Part shown: positions 43,908 through 54,925 of the stretch, piece by piece
Position numbering within the stretch: position 1 is the first letter of the stretch
Layout of the letters: each line of letters opens with the position of its first letter
Assembly (NCBI RefSeq): GCF_007859765.1
Contig: NZ_SIHJ01000001.1
Location: forward strand, 1,818,067-1,882,066
Origin: Posidoniimonas corsicana
Lineage (GTDB): Bacteria > Planctomycetota > Planctomycetia > Pirellulales > Lacipirellulaceae
DNA: 64,000 bases
Reading direction: 5' to 3'
Position numbers and translations under genes: made by a program
Notes under the pieces: model-generated
What the model saw: the letters and a program-made list of their open reading frames with translations, nothing else
What the model was told of the DNA's origin: nothing
Database searches by the model: none

Positions 43908-44786
43908 TCAGGACAGCAGCACGCGGTCCATCCGCTGAGCGATCTCCGCCAGGCGGTCCCGCTGCCCACCGCCAACCTCGGCGGTCGCCCATCCGGAGAA
44001 GTTGATCTCTCGCAATGCTTCGCGCACCGCGGGCCAGTTAACGTCGCCGTCGCCGATCTTGCAGAAGCCGTTGGACTCGCCCCAGTCTTTGACGTCGAGC
44101 TTGACGATCCGCGGCCCCAGCGTGCGGATCCAGTCCTCGCTAGGGCCGAACTTCCGGACGTTGCCGATGTCAAAGTACGCGCCGACCCAGGGGCTGTCGA
44201 TCTCGTCCAGGTAGTCGCGGAGCTGGTCGGGCGTCTCGCAGAAGCCGTTCCACACGTTCTCGATCAGCACCCGCACGCCGAGCCGGCTGGCCAGCGGCAG
44301 CACCTTGTGGATCTCGGTGACCGACCTGCCCCACACGTGGTCGTGGGTCTCGTCGGCGCCGCCGACCCGGCCGGGGACCAGCAGCACCGAGTCGCCGCCG
44401 TACGCCTTGGCGTCGCGTATTGCCTGCTCCAGGATGGCTCGCCCGTTGTCGCGATCGCTCTCGCTGGGCGAGGAGAGGCGGATCTCCCAGTGCTTCATGT
44501 CGACCAGTCCGTGCACCGGCATGCCGGTCGATTCGGAGGCGGCACGGACCTCCTTCGCGGTTGGCCCGCCGGGGCTAACGAGCTCCATGCCGTCGTAGCC
44601 CAGCTCGCGGCAGAGTTCAAACTTATCGAGCACCGATCCGCCCGACTGGATCATGCCCCACTTTACCGCCTTGTAGATCGACAGCGGTTCGCTGGATTGG
44701 TTCTGCGCGGCCGCCGCGGGCGCCGGACGCCACGCCAGTGCCGCGGCGGCGGCGGTCGTCGAGGTTAGAAAGCTTCTGCGATTCAT
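43908..44786 (-). CDS. Tat-exported sugar phosphate isomerase/epimerase-like TIM barrel
   Basis: A 292-residue protein. The N-terminus MNRRSFLTSTTAAAAALA has a twin-arginine signal (RR at 3-4). A xylose-isomerase-like barrel follows: YDGMELVSPGG, VLIENVWNGF, VGAYFDIGNVRKFG (metal-binding Asp) and VKLDVKDWGESNG. The ATG at 44786 was chosen because it places the Tat motif at the N-terminus; the frame runs on to 45005. It is a planctomycete-typical secreted sugar isomerase family without known substrate. It is divergent from the H-protein gene. Confidence 0.88.
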   Translation of the reverse strand: MNRRSFLTSTTAAAAALAWRPAPAAAAQNQSSEPLSIYKAVKWGMIQSGGSVLDKFELCRELGYDGMELVSPGGPTAKEVRAASESTGMPVHGLVDMKHWEIRLSSPSESDRDNGRAILEQAIRDAKAYGGDSVLLVPGRVGGADETHDHVWGRSVTEIHKVLPLASRLGVRVLIENVWNGFCETPDQLRDYLDEIDSPWVGAYFDIGNVRKFGPSEDWIRTLGPRIVKLDVKDWGESNGFCKIGDGDVNWPAVREALREINFSGWATAEVGGGQRDRLAEIAQRMDRVLLS

Positions 44787-45026
44787 GCGCTCGCCCGTCG
44801 GGAAGGAGTGAGTTCCGGTCGGCCTGGAGACAGCCGCGCCCGCCGCCGATTCTACTAGGGGCGGCGCCGAGTCGACAGCGCGCAGGCGATAGTCACGGGC
44901 AACCGAGCGCCGCCCGCGGCACGCCTGCGGGGGCGTAACCTGCGCAACGTTTCGGCGCCCTGCCTTGTGCCCTGCGGAGAGCGGAACGAACGGCCGGCTC
45001 GACATTTACGGCGAGCGGCCGGAATA

Positions 45027-45057
45027 TTGTCCCTCGGCGTCCGCAATCGCCTATAAT
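45027..45057 (+). promoter_or_regulatory. Sigma-70-type promoter candidate ahead of the H-protein gene
   Basis: A perfect TATAAT at 45052-45057 lies about 45 bases before the ATG at 45102. TTGTCC at 45027-45032 is a -35 candidate; the spacing of 19 bases is one or two longer than ideal. It could drive the whole 45.1-54.9 kb operon, where later genes overlap or are tightly spaced. Confidence 0.5.
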
Positions 45058-45101
45058 CGGACCACGATCCGCGTTGTTACCTGAGTTCGGCGGTTCCCTG
45101 T

Positions 45102-45581
45102 ATGCCTATCGATCCCGCCGATACGCTCTACTATCGGCAAGCCCGATTCTCGACGCGTCTGCCAAAGTCCCACCGCTTCTGCCCGTCCCACTACTGGCTG
45201 TTGGACGTGGGCGGGGGACGTCTGCGCGTAGGCCTCACCAAGTTTGCGATCCGCATGCTGGGCGACTTCGTCGAGCACGAATTTACGCCACAAAATGGCG
45301 ATTTGGTCAGTCAGGGGCAGCCCATCGGCTGGATCGAGGGGTTTAAGGCCCAATCGGACATCTTTTGCGTAGGCGGCGGGGTGTTCGTAGGGGGCAACCC
45401 AAGCCTGCATGAGAACCCCCAGCTCATCGACAAGGACCCCTACGACGGCGGCTGGCTGTACGAGCTGGAGAACGCCACGATCACCGACGCGGTTGACGCC
45501 GAAAGCTACGCTGCGATCCTGGACCAGACCATCCAGCGGATGGTTGACGAGCAACACCAGAGCGAGGAGCGTCAGTGCTGA
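45102..45581 (+). CDS. Lipoyl-carrier protein of the glycine-cleavage H family
   Basis: A 159-residue H-protein homologue. The carrier Lys is K82 in WIEGFKAQSDIF, the place where lipoate is attached in GcvH (usually ESVKA). The region ENPQLIDKDPYDGGWLYELE (104-123) matches the H-protein C-terminal half. No GcvP or GcvT gene is near, so this is probably a dedicated carrier in the operon that follows, not classical glycine cleavage. The gene overlaps the GTPase gene by seven bases. A lipoyl-based redox or sulfur carrier role, as in Hdr-like pathways, is inferred. Confidence 0.85.
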   Translation: MPIDPADTLYYRQARFSTRLPKSHRFCPSHYWLLDVGGGRLRVGLTKFAIRMLGDFVEHEFTPQNGDLVSQGQPIGWIEGFKAQSDIFCVGGGVFVGGNPSLHENPQLIDKDPYDGGWLYELENATITDAVDAESYAAILDQTIQRMVDEQHQSEERQC

Positions 45582-46678
45582 GAGCGCGATACATCATGAT
45601 CGGCGGCTTCCTCGGCGCGGGGAAGACCACCGCCATCCTCCGCGCCGCCCGGATGCTTGACGAGCGCGGCCTGAGGGTGGGGCTGATCACCAACGACCAG
45701 AGTGTCGGTCTGGTCGACACCGCGATGCTCGGTTCGACGTCGCTGCCGACCGAAGAGATCAGCGGCGGCTGCTTCTGTTGCAAGTTCAATTCGCTTGTCG
45801 AAGCGGCCGAAAGACTGACCGACGAAACCCGCCCAGATGTCTTCCTGGCCGAGCCAGTCGGCAGCTGCACCGACCTGCAGGCCACGGTCAGCTACCCGCT
45901 GAAGCACCTGTACGGCGAGTCGTACTCGGTCGCGCCGCTGAGCGTGTTGATCGACCCGATCCGCGCCCAGCGGCTGCTGGGGCTGCGGCCGGGCAAGAAC
46001 TTCTCGCCGAAGGTCGGCTATATCTACGGGAAGCAGCTGGAAGAGGCGGACCTGATCGTCATCAACAAGTGCGACCTGCTGGATGACGCAGACCTAGACG
46101 CCCTGGAACAGCGGCTGCGAGCGTCCTACCCGCAGGCCGATGTGATGCGGATCTCGGCCCGACGGGGCGACGGGGTAGAGAGCTGGCTCGACCGGGTGAT
46201 CGGATCGGAGTCCGGCGGGCGAGAGTCCATGGATATCGACTACGACGTCTACGCCGACGGCGAGGCGCTGCTCGGCTGGTTGAACGCCTCCGCGACGCTG
46301 ACGGGGACGGAGTTCGACGGCAACGCGCTGCTGCAGCACCTGGTGTCCGACATTGGAGGGCGGGTTTTGGGGGCGGGGATCGAGATCGCCCACCTCAAGG
46401 CCACGCTGGCGCCGTCCGCTGGGCTCGACCTGGCGGTCGCAAACCTAGTGCGGGAGGACGCTAACTCCGAACTGTCGCACCGACTGTCTGACCCGCTCGA
46501 CCGCGGCGACCTGATCGTCAACCTGAGGGCGGAGGGCGACCCTGAAACGCTTCGGGACGAGGTGCTGCACGCTGTCGCGGCCGCGGCAAACCGGTGGGGG
46601 ATCCAGGCCGAAATCCAGCACGCCGAGGCGTTCCGCCCCTCCCGCCCGAACCCGACGCACCGTTACGCTAGTGGCTAG
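45575..46678 (+). CDS. G3E-family (CobW/HypB-like) P-loop GTPase
   Basis: A 367-residue GTPase. Walker A GGFLGAGKTT is at residues 10-19, the metal motif GGCFCC at 64-69, and an NKCD-type specificity motif in VINKCDLL. G3E proteins deliver or insert metals or cofactors. The GTG at 45575 has GAGGAG 5-10 bases upstream. The C-terminus contains no recognisable CobW-C domain. It is placed between a lipoyl carrier and Fe-S proteins, so metal-centre maturation in this pathway is plausible. Confidence 0.88.
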   Translation: MLRARYIMIGGFLGAGKTTAILRAARMLDERGLRVGLITNDQSVGLVDTAMLGSTSLPTEEISGGCFCCKFNSLVEAAERLTDETRPDVFLAEPVGSCTDLQATVSYPLKHLYGESYSVAPLSVLIDPIRAQRLLGLRPGKNFSPKVGYIYGKQLEEADLIVINKCDLLDDADLDALEQRLRASYPQADVMRISARRGDGVESWLDRVIGSESGGRESMDIDYDVYADGEALLGWLNASATLTGTEFDGNALLQHLVSDIGGRVLGAGIEIAHLKATLAPSAGLDLAVANLVREDANSELSHRLSDPLDRGDLIVNLRAEGDPETLRDEVLHAVAAAANRWGIQAEIQHAEAFRPSRPNPTHRYASG

Positions 46679-46728
46679 CTGACAGCGCACCTACGAGCCA
46701 CACCAAGTTTCACGCAACGCAACCGCCG

Positions 46729-47109
46729 ATGCCCGCCACCAAGCCCATCCTCTACTGCCGCTGTGCCTACGCGAAGGTAGTGCCGCGCGAGGTGAAGGAG
46801 GGCGTGCTGGCGAGCCTTGCCGAGTCGGACGCGCCGTTCGACGCGGTCGCCGACCTGTGCGAGATGTCGGCCAAGCAGGACCCGGCGCTCGCGCGGCTGG
46901 CGTCCCAGCCCGGTCTGCGGATCGCTGCCTGTTACCCGCGGGCGGTGAAGTGGCTGTTCTCCGCCGCCGGATCGCCGCTGCCCGAGGACGGGGTCGAGAT
47001 CGTCAACATGCGCGAGTTATCCGCCGCGCAGACCACCGACTGCCTGCTGAACGGCGCGCCGATCCCCGCCCCTAAGAAGGCCGATCCGCCGGAAGGGGGC
47101 GCCACATGA
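46729..47109 (+). CDS. Small Cys-containing protein, possibly HdrA-like fragment
   Basis: A 126-residue protein with no signal. Cys10 and Cys12 occur in ILYCRCAYAKVVP, and further Cys residues in DLCEMS and AACYPRAVKWLF. This layout recalls Fe-S or disulfide-handling small proteins of the Hdr type, but I do not recognise a family with certainty. The stop overlaps the next start as ATGA, so it is coupled to the ferredoxin-like gene. Confidence 0.65.
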   Translation: MPATKPILYCRCAYAKVVPREVKEGVLASLAESDAPFDAVADLCEMSAKQDPALARLASQPGLRIAACYPRAVKWLFSAAGSPLPEDGVEIVNMRELSAAQTTDCLLNGAPIPAPKKADPPEGGAT

Positions 47110-47996
47110 TCGCCACCAGCGAAACCATTCAGCGGGTCGTGCTGTACGAGGGCCGCGGCAGCCAGCCGCTGGAGCAGGGCGTGCGGCTGGACCTGTTCAG
47201 CCGGCTGCTGGACCGTGGCTACTCGGTCAGCCGCGTCCGGCCAGACGGCGCCCTGGCCGATCTTGGGCACCGCGAGCTAATCGTGCTGGGCGATTTCGCC
47301 GGCGAGCCGCCGCAGCTCGACGCCGCCGACGGCTGCCGCGTGCACGTCCGCGACGTGTCCGGCGTGGCGCCGGACGAGGTGGTGCCGCTCGTCGAGGGCC
47401 TGTGCGAGCAGACCGGCGCCGGCGCCGCGGACGGCTGGAAGCCGTGGTTCCCCGTGATCGACTTCGACCGCTGCACCAACTGCATGCAGTGCCTTAGCTT
47501 CTGCCTGTTCGACGTGTACGGCGTCTCGGGCGAAGGCAAGATTACGGTGCAGAACCAGAGCAACTGCAAGACCGACTGCCCCGCCTGCTCGCGGGTCTGC
47601 CCGGAAGTGGCGATCCTGTTCCCCAAGTACAAGGCCGGCCCGATCAACGGCGACGCCATCAGCGACGAGGACCTCCGCCGCGAGGCGATGAAGGTCGACA
47701 TCTCGTCGCTGCTCGGCGGCGACATCTACGCCATGCTCCGCGACCGCAGCGCCAAGGCCAAGTCGCGGTTCTCCAAGGAACGAGACGACGAACGCGCCCT
47801 CAAGGAGCGGCAGCGTTGTCTGAAGAAGCTGCAGCAGGGCGTCGGTGACATGGACATACCAGTCGACGTACTCGCTAGCCTGCCCAGCGCCGACGAGATC
47901 CAATCGAAGGCCAAGCAGGCGCAGCAGCGGGCCCAAGAGGCCCTCGCCAAGAACGCCGCGGCGCCAGACCAGAACGCGGGCGGCGCCCCCACGTGA
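47106..47996 (+). CDS. Ferredoxin-like protein with two [4Fe-4S] motifs
   Basis: A 296-residue protein. Residues about 1-110 are a Rossmann-like domain with no recognised family. Residues about 115-185 hold CTNCMQCLSFC and DCPACSRVCP, typical for two cubane clusters. The C-terminus is a charged helical extension (RDRSAKAKSRFSKERDDERALKERQR). It would pass electrons within this operon, perhaps to the radical SAM enzyme. The start is translationally coupled to the small Cys protein. Confidence 0.85.
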   Translation: MIATSETIQRVVLYEGRGSQPLEQGVRLDLFSRLLDRGYSVSRVRPDGALADLGHRELIVLGDFAGEPPQLDAADGCRVHVRDVSGVAPDEVVPLVEGLCEQTGAGAADGWKPWFPVIDFDRCTNCMQCLSFCLFDVYGVSGEGKITVQNQSNCKTDCPACSRVCPEVAILFPKYKAGPINGDAISDEDLRREAMKVDISSLLGGDIYAMLRDRSAKAKSRFSKERDDERALKERQRCLKKLQQGVGDMDIPVDVLASLPSADEIQSKAKQAQQRAQEALAKNAAAPDQNAGGAPT

Positions 47997-48045
47997 CCGC
48001 CCTTCGTCGCTTAAGCCCCCACACCCACACCGAGAAGACAGGCTG

Positions 48046-49236
48046 ATGGTCGCCAGGCTCGCCACCCGCATGCTGCTCGAGACCGACAAGCGCGCCTTGT
48101 GGAAGTTCGCCTACAACTTCGGCTTCAAGGGCATGCGGTCGGTCCAGAAGTACAAGAAGCGGCTCAAGGAAGGCGTCTACTTCCCGCCCTTCCTGTTCAT
48201 CTCGATCATCAACAGCTGCCAGCTGCGGTGCCAGGGCTGCTGGGTGGACGTGGCGTCGCCGCGGCAGATGATCCCGCTCGGCGAACTCGACAAGCTGATC
48301 ACCGACGCCAAGCGTCACGGCAACAGCTACTTCGGCATCCTCGGCGGCGAGCCGTTCATGCACCCCGGCCTGCTCGAGCTGCTGGGTCGGCACCCGGACT
48401 GCTACTTCCAGATCTTCACCAACGGGCAGCTCATCACCGACGAGGTGGCCAAGAAGCTCCGCCGGCTGGGCAACGCGACCCCGCTGATCAGCATCGAGGG
48501 CTCAGAGGTCGTGAGCAACGAGCGGCGCGGCGGCAAGGACGTGCTCAACAAGACGCTCGCCGGAGTCGAGAACTGCGTCAACAACAAGCTGATCGTCGGC
48601 GTGGCCAGCAGCATCTGCCAGACCAACTACGACCTGGTCAGCGAGGACTGGCTCAACCGGCTCATCGAGATGGGCGTGCACTACGTCTGGTTCCACACCT
48701 ACCGCGTGGTTGGCCCGGAGCCATCGCCCGAGCTAGCGCTCACGCCGGATCAGGTGGTTTCGATCCGCCGCTTCATCGTCGAGATGCGGACCAAGATGCC
48801 GATCGGAATCGTCGAGCCGTACTGGGACGACCGCGGCCAGGCGCTCTGCCCGATGTCGACCGGCGTGAGCCACCACATCGGCCCCTCCGGCGCCATCGAG
48901 CCCTGCCCGATCATCCAGTTCGCGACCGAGAACATCCACGACGGCCCGGACGTGTACCAGCTGATGAGCAAGTCGGAGTTCCTGGACGACTTCCGCCGCA
49001 CCTCCGCCGAGGCGACTCGCGGCTGCGTGGTGCTGGAGCGCCCCGACCTGGTGCGCGACCTGGTCCACCGCCACAGCGCCGGCGACACCACCCAGCGCGG
49101 CACCGCCCTGGCCGAGCTGGACCGGCTGGAGCCACGCGGCAGCCAGCACAGCCCCGGCGCCGAAATACCCGAGAAGCAGTGGCTCTACCGTTTCGCCAAG
49201 AAGCACTGGTACTTCGGGTTTGGCGCCTACACCTGA
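48046..49236 (+). CDS. Radical SAM enzyme
   Basis: A 396-residue radical SAM protein. The CxxxCxxC motif is C58, C62, C65 in NSCQLRCQGCW, and GILGGEPFMHP follows as the GGE motif that helps bind SAM. The C-terminal Cys residues (LCPMSTG, IEPCP, RGCVVL) may form a further cluster-binding region. No SPASM signature is assured. It is not a clear HpnH, LipA or BioB. It precedes the DUF116 fusion by 49 bp, in an operon of isoprenoid genes, so modification of an isoprenoid or lipoyl substrate is a possibility. Confidence 0.88.
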   Translation: MVARLATRMLLETDKRALWKFAYNFGFKGMRSVQKYKKRLKEGVYFPPFLFISIINSCQLRCQGCWVDVASPRQMIPLGELDKLITDAKRHGNSYFGILGGEPFMHPGLLELLGRHPDCYFQIFTNGQLITDEVAKKLRRLGNATPLISIEGSEVVSNERRGGKDVLNKTLAGVENCVNNKLIVGVASSICQTNYDLVSEDWLNRLIEMGVHYVWFHTYRVVGPEPSPELALTPDQVVSIRRFIVEMRTKMPIGIVEPYWDDRGQALCPMSTGVSHHIGPSGAIEPCPIIQFATENIHDGPDVYQLMSKSEFLDDFRRTSAEATRGCVVLERPDLVRDLVHRHSAGDTTQRGTALAELDRLEPRGSQHSPGAEIPEKQWLYRFAKKHWYFGFGAYT

Positions 49237-49285
49237 GCACGCGTTGCAACCGCGACCGCACCCCTCGCCGAGAGACGAATCCCTC

Positions 49286-51010
49286 ATGCAACTCCCCGTG
49301 ATCAACCTGCCCCGCGCCGTCCCCCTGCAGCGCGAGCGGCCTGCTCAGGAGAACATCCCGCCCACCCGCGGCGAGCGCGAGCGGGTCCGCGCCCGGCTGC
49401 GCGAGATGGTCTCCCGCGAGGGCGCCACGCCGCCGCTCAGCATGACCGACCTCCGCGCGATGTCCGAGCGGTTCGTGGAGCAGGAGGGGCTCGAGGAGAA
49501 GTTCACCGACTACGTCGGCGTGCTGCTAAACAGCGAGCTGTGGCGCGACAAGCTGGCCTCGGTGCCGTACGAGCGGCGGCTGCTGCTGGTGCCCAAGTGC
49601 CTGCGGGTCGAGGACCAGTGCCCGGCGCCGTTTGACGAGTTCGGCTTGCTCTGCAAGCAGTGCGGCCTGTGCACCATCCAGGACCTGCAGGAAGAGGCCG
49701 AGCGGCTCGGCTACGCGGTGCTGGTGGCCGAGGGGTCGGCGCTGGTGATGGCCATCATCGAGACCGGCAAGATCGACGCGATCGTCGGCGTGAGCTGCCT
49801 GTCGGTGCTGGAGAAGGCTTTCCCGTACATGGAGGCCGCCGCCATCCCGGGCGTCGCGATCCCGCTCCTGCAGGACGACTGCAAGGACGTCACGGTCGAC
49901 GTCGACTGGATCTGGGAGGCCCTGCACCTCACTAGCGACGACCGCACCCACCGCCTGGACCTGGACGGCCTGCGCGAGGAGGTCCAGCGCTGGTTCACGC
50001 CTGAGGCGCTCGAAGAGATCATGGGCCCCGCCGCCAGCGACACCGACCGCCAAGCCCGCGCGTGGCTGGCCAAGGAGGGCAAGCGCTGGCGGCCGTTCCT
50101 GACGGCCTGCGTTTGGAAGGCCGCTCAAGAGAACCCGCACGCGGAGGTGCCGTTGGAGGTGAAGCGGGCCGCGGTAGGCGTCGAGTGCTTCCACAAGGCG
50201 TCGCTCGCCCACGACGATATCGAAGACGACGACGACCTGCGCTACGGCCAGGCCACCCTGCATATCGAGCACGGCGTGCCGGTCGCCCTGAACCTGGGTG
50301 ACCTGCTGCTGGGCGAGGGCTACCGGTTGATCGCCGAGTCGGGCGCCGACGCGTCGCAGGCGCTGGCGATGACCCAGGCGGCCATCGCTGGCCACCGCAC
50401 GCTCTGCCTGGGACAGGGCGCCGAGCTGAACTGGACCAGCGACCCGCGGCCGCTGGACACGCTGGCGGTGCTCGACATCTTCCGCCAGAAGACCTCGCCC
50501 GCGTTCGACGTTGCGCTCCGCGTGGGCGCGTGTCTGGCCGGCGCCGACGAGGCCGCGCTCGGCGTGATTGGACGCTACAGTGAGGCGCTCGGCATCGCTT
50601 ACCAGATCCGCGACGACGTCGACGACCTCACCGACGAGGACGAGCCGAACGACATCGCCGCGATGCGGCCCACGCTGCCGCTGGCCGTGCTGCACGACCG
50701 CACCAAGGCCAAACCCGCCGAGCGGGCGCTGGTCGAAAAGTCCTGGCGGCGCGAGTGTTCTGTGGAGGAGACCGACCAGCTCCGCGCGCTGATTGACGAG
50801 TACGACGTCGTGACCCGCTGCCGCGTGCTGCAGGAGTCTTACAAAGAAGAGGCCGTGCAGTGCCTGTCCGAGCTGCGGGACGCCAGCCTCAAGGGCCTGC
50901 TGCGGCGGGTGGTCAGCAAGATCTTCTCGATCGAAGTGAAGGACTGGTGCAGTGAGTTTGAGGCTCGAAATGCTGCAAGTGGCGCGGCTGTCTCCGAACC
51001 TGTTGGGTGA
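49286..51010 (+). CDS. DUF116-polyprenyl diphosphate synthase fusion
   Basis: A 574-residue protein. Residues about 95-215 form a DUF116-like domain with Cys at 105, 112, 123, 126, 129, 171 and 199, suggesting an Fe-S or zinc site. Residues about 240-530 form a trans-isoprenyl diphosphate synthase: first aspartate-rich motif DDIEDDD at 310-316, second motif DDVDD at 443-447 (AYQIRDDVDDLTDE). Both are intact, so chain elongation from DMAPP/IPP is expected. The ATG at 49286 is used; the frame begins at 49220. The fusion implies that the Cys domain acts on the prenyl product or controls it. Confidence 0.88.
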   Translation: MQLPVINLPRAVPLQRERPAQENIPPTRGERERVRARLREMVSREGATPPLSMTDLRAMSERFVEQEGLEEKFTDYVGVLLNSELWRDKLASVPYERRLLLVPKCLRVEDQCPAPFDEFGLLCKQCGLCTIQDLQEEAERLGYAVLVAEGSALVMAIIETGKIDAIVGVSCLSVLEKAFPYMEAAAIPGVAIPLLQDDCKDVTVDVDWIWEALHLTSDDRTHRLDLDGLREEVQRWFTPEALEEIMGPAASDTDRQARAWLAKEGKRWRPFLTACVWKAAQENPHAEVPLEVKRAAVGVECFHKASLAHDDIEDDDDLRYGQATLHIEHGVPVALNLGDLLLGEGYRLIAESGADASQALAMTQAAIAGHRTLCLGQGAELNWTSDPRPLDTLAVLDIFRQKTSPAFDVALRVGACLAGADEAALGVIGRYSEALGIAYQIRDDVDDLTDEDEPNDIAAMRPTLPLAVLHDRTKAKPAERALVEKSWRRECSVEETDQLRALIDEYDVVTRCRVLQESYKEEAVQCLSELRDASLKGLLRRVVSKIFSIEVKDWCSEFEARNAASGAAVSEPVG

Positions 51011-51838
51011 CGCCACGCCGCTGGTTGAGGGCTTCCTGCGGGGGCAGATCAACCCGGACGGCGGTTTCCAGGACCGGGACGGCAAGAGCGACCTCTACTA
51101 CACGGCCTTCGGCCTGCAGGGGCTCACCGCGCTGCAGGCCGAGCTGCCGGTCGAGCAGACCCGTGGCTACCTCGAGTCGTTCGGCGATGGCGAAGGGCAG
51201 GACAGCGTGCACGTTGCTTGCCTGGCGCGGTGCTGGGCGTCGCTCGACCGCGACGCGGTCCCCGCTGAGCTGGCCGACGCGCTTCTCGCACGGATCGAGT
51301 GCCGCCGCACGCCCGATGGCGGCTACCACATCGATCCCGGAGCAACGCGGGGCGACATCTACGGCTGCTTCCTAGCGTTAGGCGCGTACGAGGACCTCGG
51401 CCGCACCCCGCCCGGTCCGGAGCGTCTGCTGGAGTGCGTGGCGTCGCTCCGCACACCAGACGGCGGCTACGCCAACGCCGATGACATGCCGATGGGCCTA
51501 ACCCCTTCGTCGGCCGCGGCCGCGACGATGTTTCGCCGCCTTGGCCGCGCGGCCGACGCGGGCAGCGAGCTAGAGCTGTGGCTGCTGCGGCAGATCCACC
51601 CCGACGGCGGCTTCTACGCGGCCCAGGGCGCTCCCTTCCCGGACCTGCTCTCGACCGCTACCGCACTGCACGCGCTGGCCAGCATGCAGAGCGACCTCGA
51701 GCCGCTCAAGGAGCCGTGCCTCGACTACATCGACACCCTGTGGACCGCCCGCGGCGGGTTCTACGGCACCTGGGAAGACGACGCCCTGGACTGCGAGTAC
51801 ACCTTCTACGGGCTGCTCGCCCTGGGGCACCTGAGCCT

Positions 51839-51842
<4 letters not shown>
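50952..51842 (+). CDS. Small prenyltransferase/terpene-cyclase-repeat (QW) protein
   Basis: A 296-residue all-alpha protein of cyclase repeat type (PDGGF, TPDGGY, HPDGGF segments at about residues 36, 119 and 217). It resembles the beta subunit of protein prenyltransferases or half of a squalene cyclase. No DXDD motif is seen, so class II protonation is unlikely. GTG at 50952 overlaps the upstream gene by 59 bases; an ATG at 50970 is an alternative. Its own stop is overlapped by the cyclase start (GTGA). It may be a regulatory or product-modifying partner of the cyclase. Confidence 0.8.
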
Positions 51843-53736
<1,894 letters not shown>

Positions 53737-53740
<4 letters not shown>

Positions 53741-54888
53741 CGCTCTACCTTGACAGCAGCGCCACCACCCCCATCGATCCGCGCGTCCGCGCGACGCTGA
53801 TAGAGCATCTGTCGGCCGATTACGGCAATGCGGGCAGCCCCCACGAGTTTGGTCAGCGGGCGAAGGACGCCGTGCACACGGCGCGTGACCAGATCGGACG
53901 CGTCGTCGACGCCCGCCGGCACGAGGTGGTATTCACCAGCGGCGCCACCGAGAGCAATAACCTGGCGCTGCTGGGGCTGGCGGAGCACGGCCTGCAGACT
54001 GGCAGACGCCACCTTGTCAGCACCCAGATTGAGCACCGCGCCGTGCTCGAGCCGCTCGCCGAGCTGCGCCGCCGCGGTTTTGAGGTGACGCTGGTCCCGC
54101 CGACCGCCGGCGGCTGGGTGTCCGCCGACGCGGTCCGCGACGCCGTGCGGGACGACACGCTGCTGGTCTCGGTGATGCATGTGAACAACGAGACCGGCAT
54201 CGAGCAGCCAATCGCGGCGATAGCCGACAGCCTCGCCGGTCACGATGCGCTGCTGCATGTCGACGCCGCGCAGGGGTTCGGCAAGCGGTCGGCGCCGCTG
54301 CGCAACAACCGAATCGATCTGATCAGCGTCACCGCGCACAAGATCCACGGTCCGCACGGGATCGGCGCCCTGGTGGCGCGGCGGCGGCTTGGGCTGCTGC
54401 CGCCACTGCGGCCGGTGCTGCACGGCGGCGGCCAGGAGCTAGGCCTGCGGTCTGGCACCCTGCCTACCGCCCTGATCGCGGCGTTTGGCCACGCCGCCGA
54501 ACTGGCCCAGCAAGAGGAAGCATCCCGAGAACGCCGCTGTACGGAATTCCGCGAGAAGATCCTGGCGGCACTGATGCAAGCTGATGCTGTTGTGCATGGC
54601 GACCCACAAGCGACGCTCCCGCACGTCGCCTCGGTGTCGATTCCCGGTCTGGATGCCGACTCGGTCATCGACGCGCTTGCGGGCGTGGCGGCCGTGTCCG
54701 ACGGGGCGGCCTGCACGACTATCTGCGCGACCGCCAGCCATGTGCTCGCCGCGATGGACGTCGCGGGTCCGCTGCTCGACGGCGCGGTGCGGCTCTCTTG
54801 GAGCAGCATGACCGACCCGAACGAACTTGAGGCGGCCCTGCCCACGATGATCGCCAGACTGCAGGACGCCCGCGCCAGACACTCCTGA
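53737..54888 (+). CDS. Cysteine desulfurase (class V aminotransferase)
   Basis: A 383-residue PLP enzyme. The PLP Lys is in SVTAHKIHGPHGIGAL, the PLP-binding His in HVDAAQGFGK, and the catalytic Cys in DGAACTTICATASH. It removes sulfur from Cys to give alanine and a persulfide for Fe-S or other sulfur chemistry. It overlaps the cyclase stop (ATGA). Standing last in the operon, it may supply sulfur for the Fe-S proteins upstream, or sulfur to a modified carrier or terpenoid. It is not flanked by iscU or other isc genes. Confidence 0.92.
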
Positions 54889-54925
54889 GTAGTCTTTTCA
54901 AATCCCAGACCCCCGAGGCAGAACG

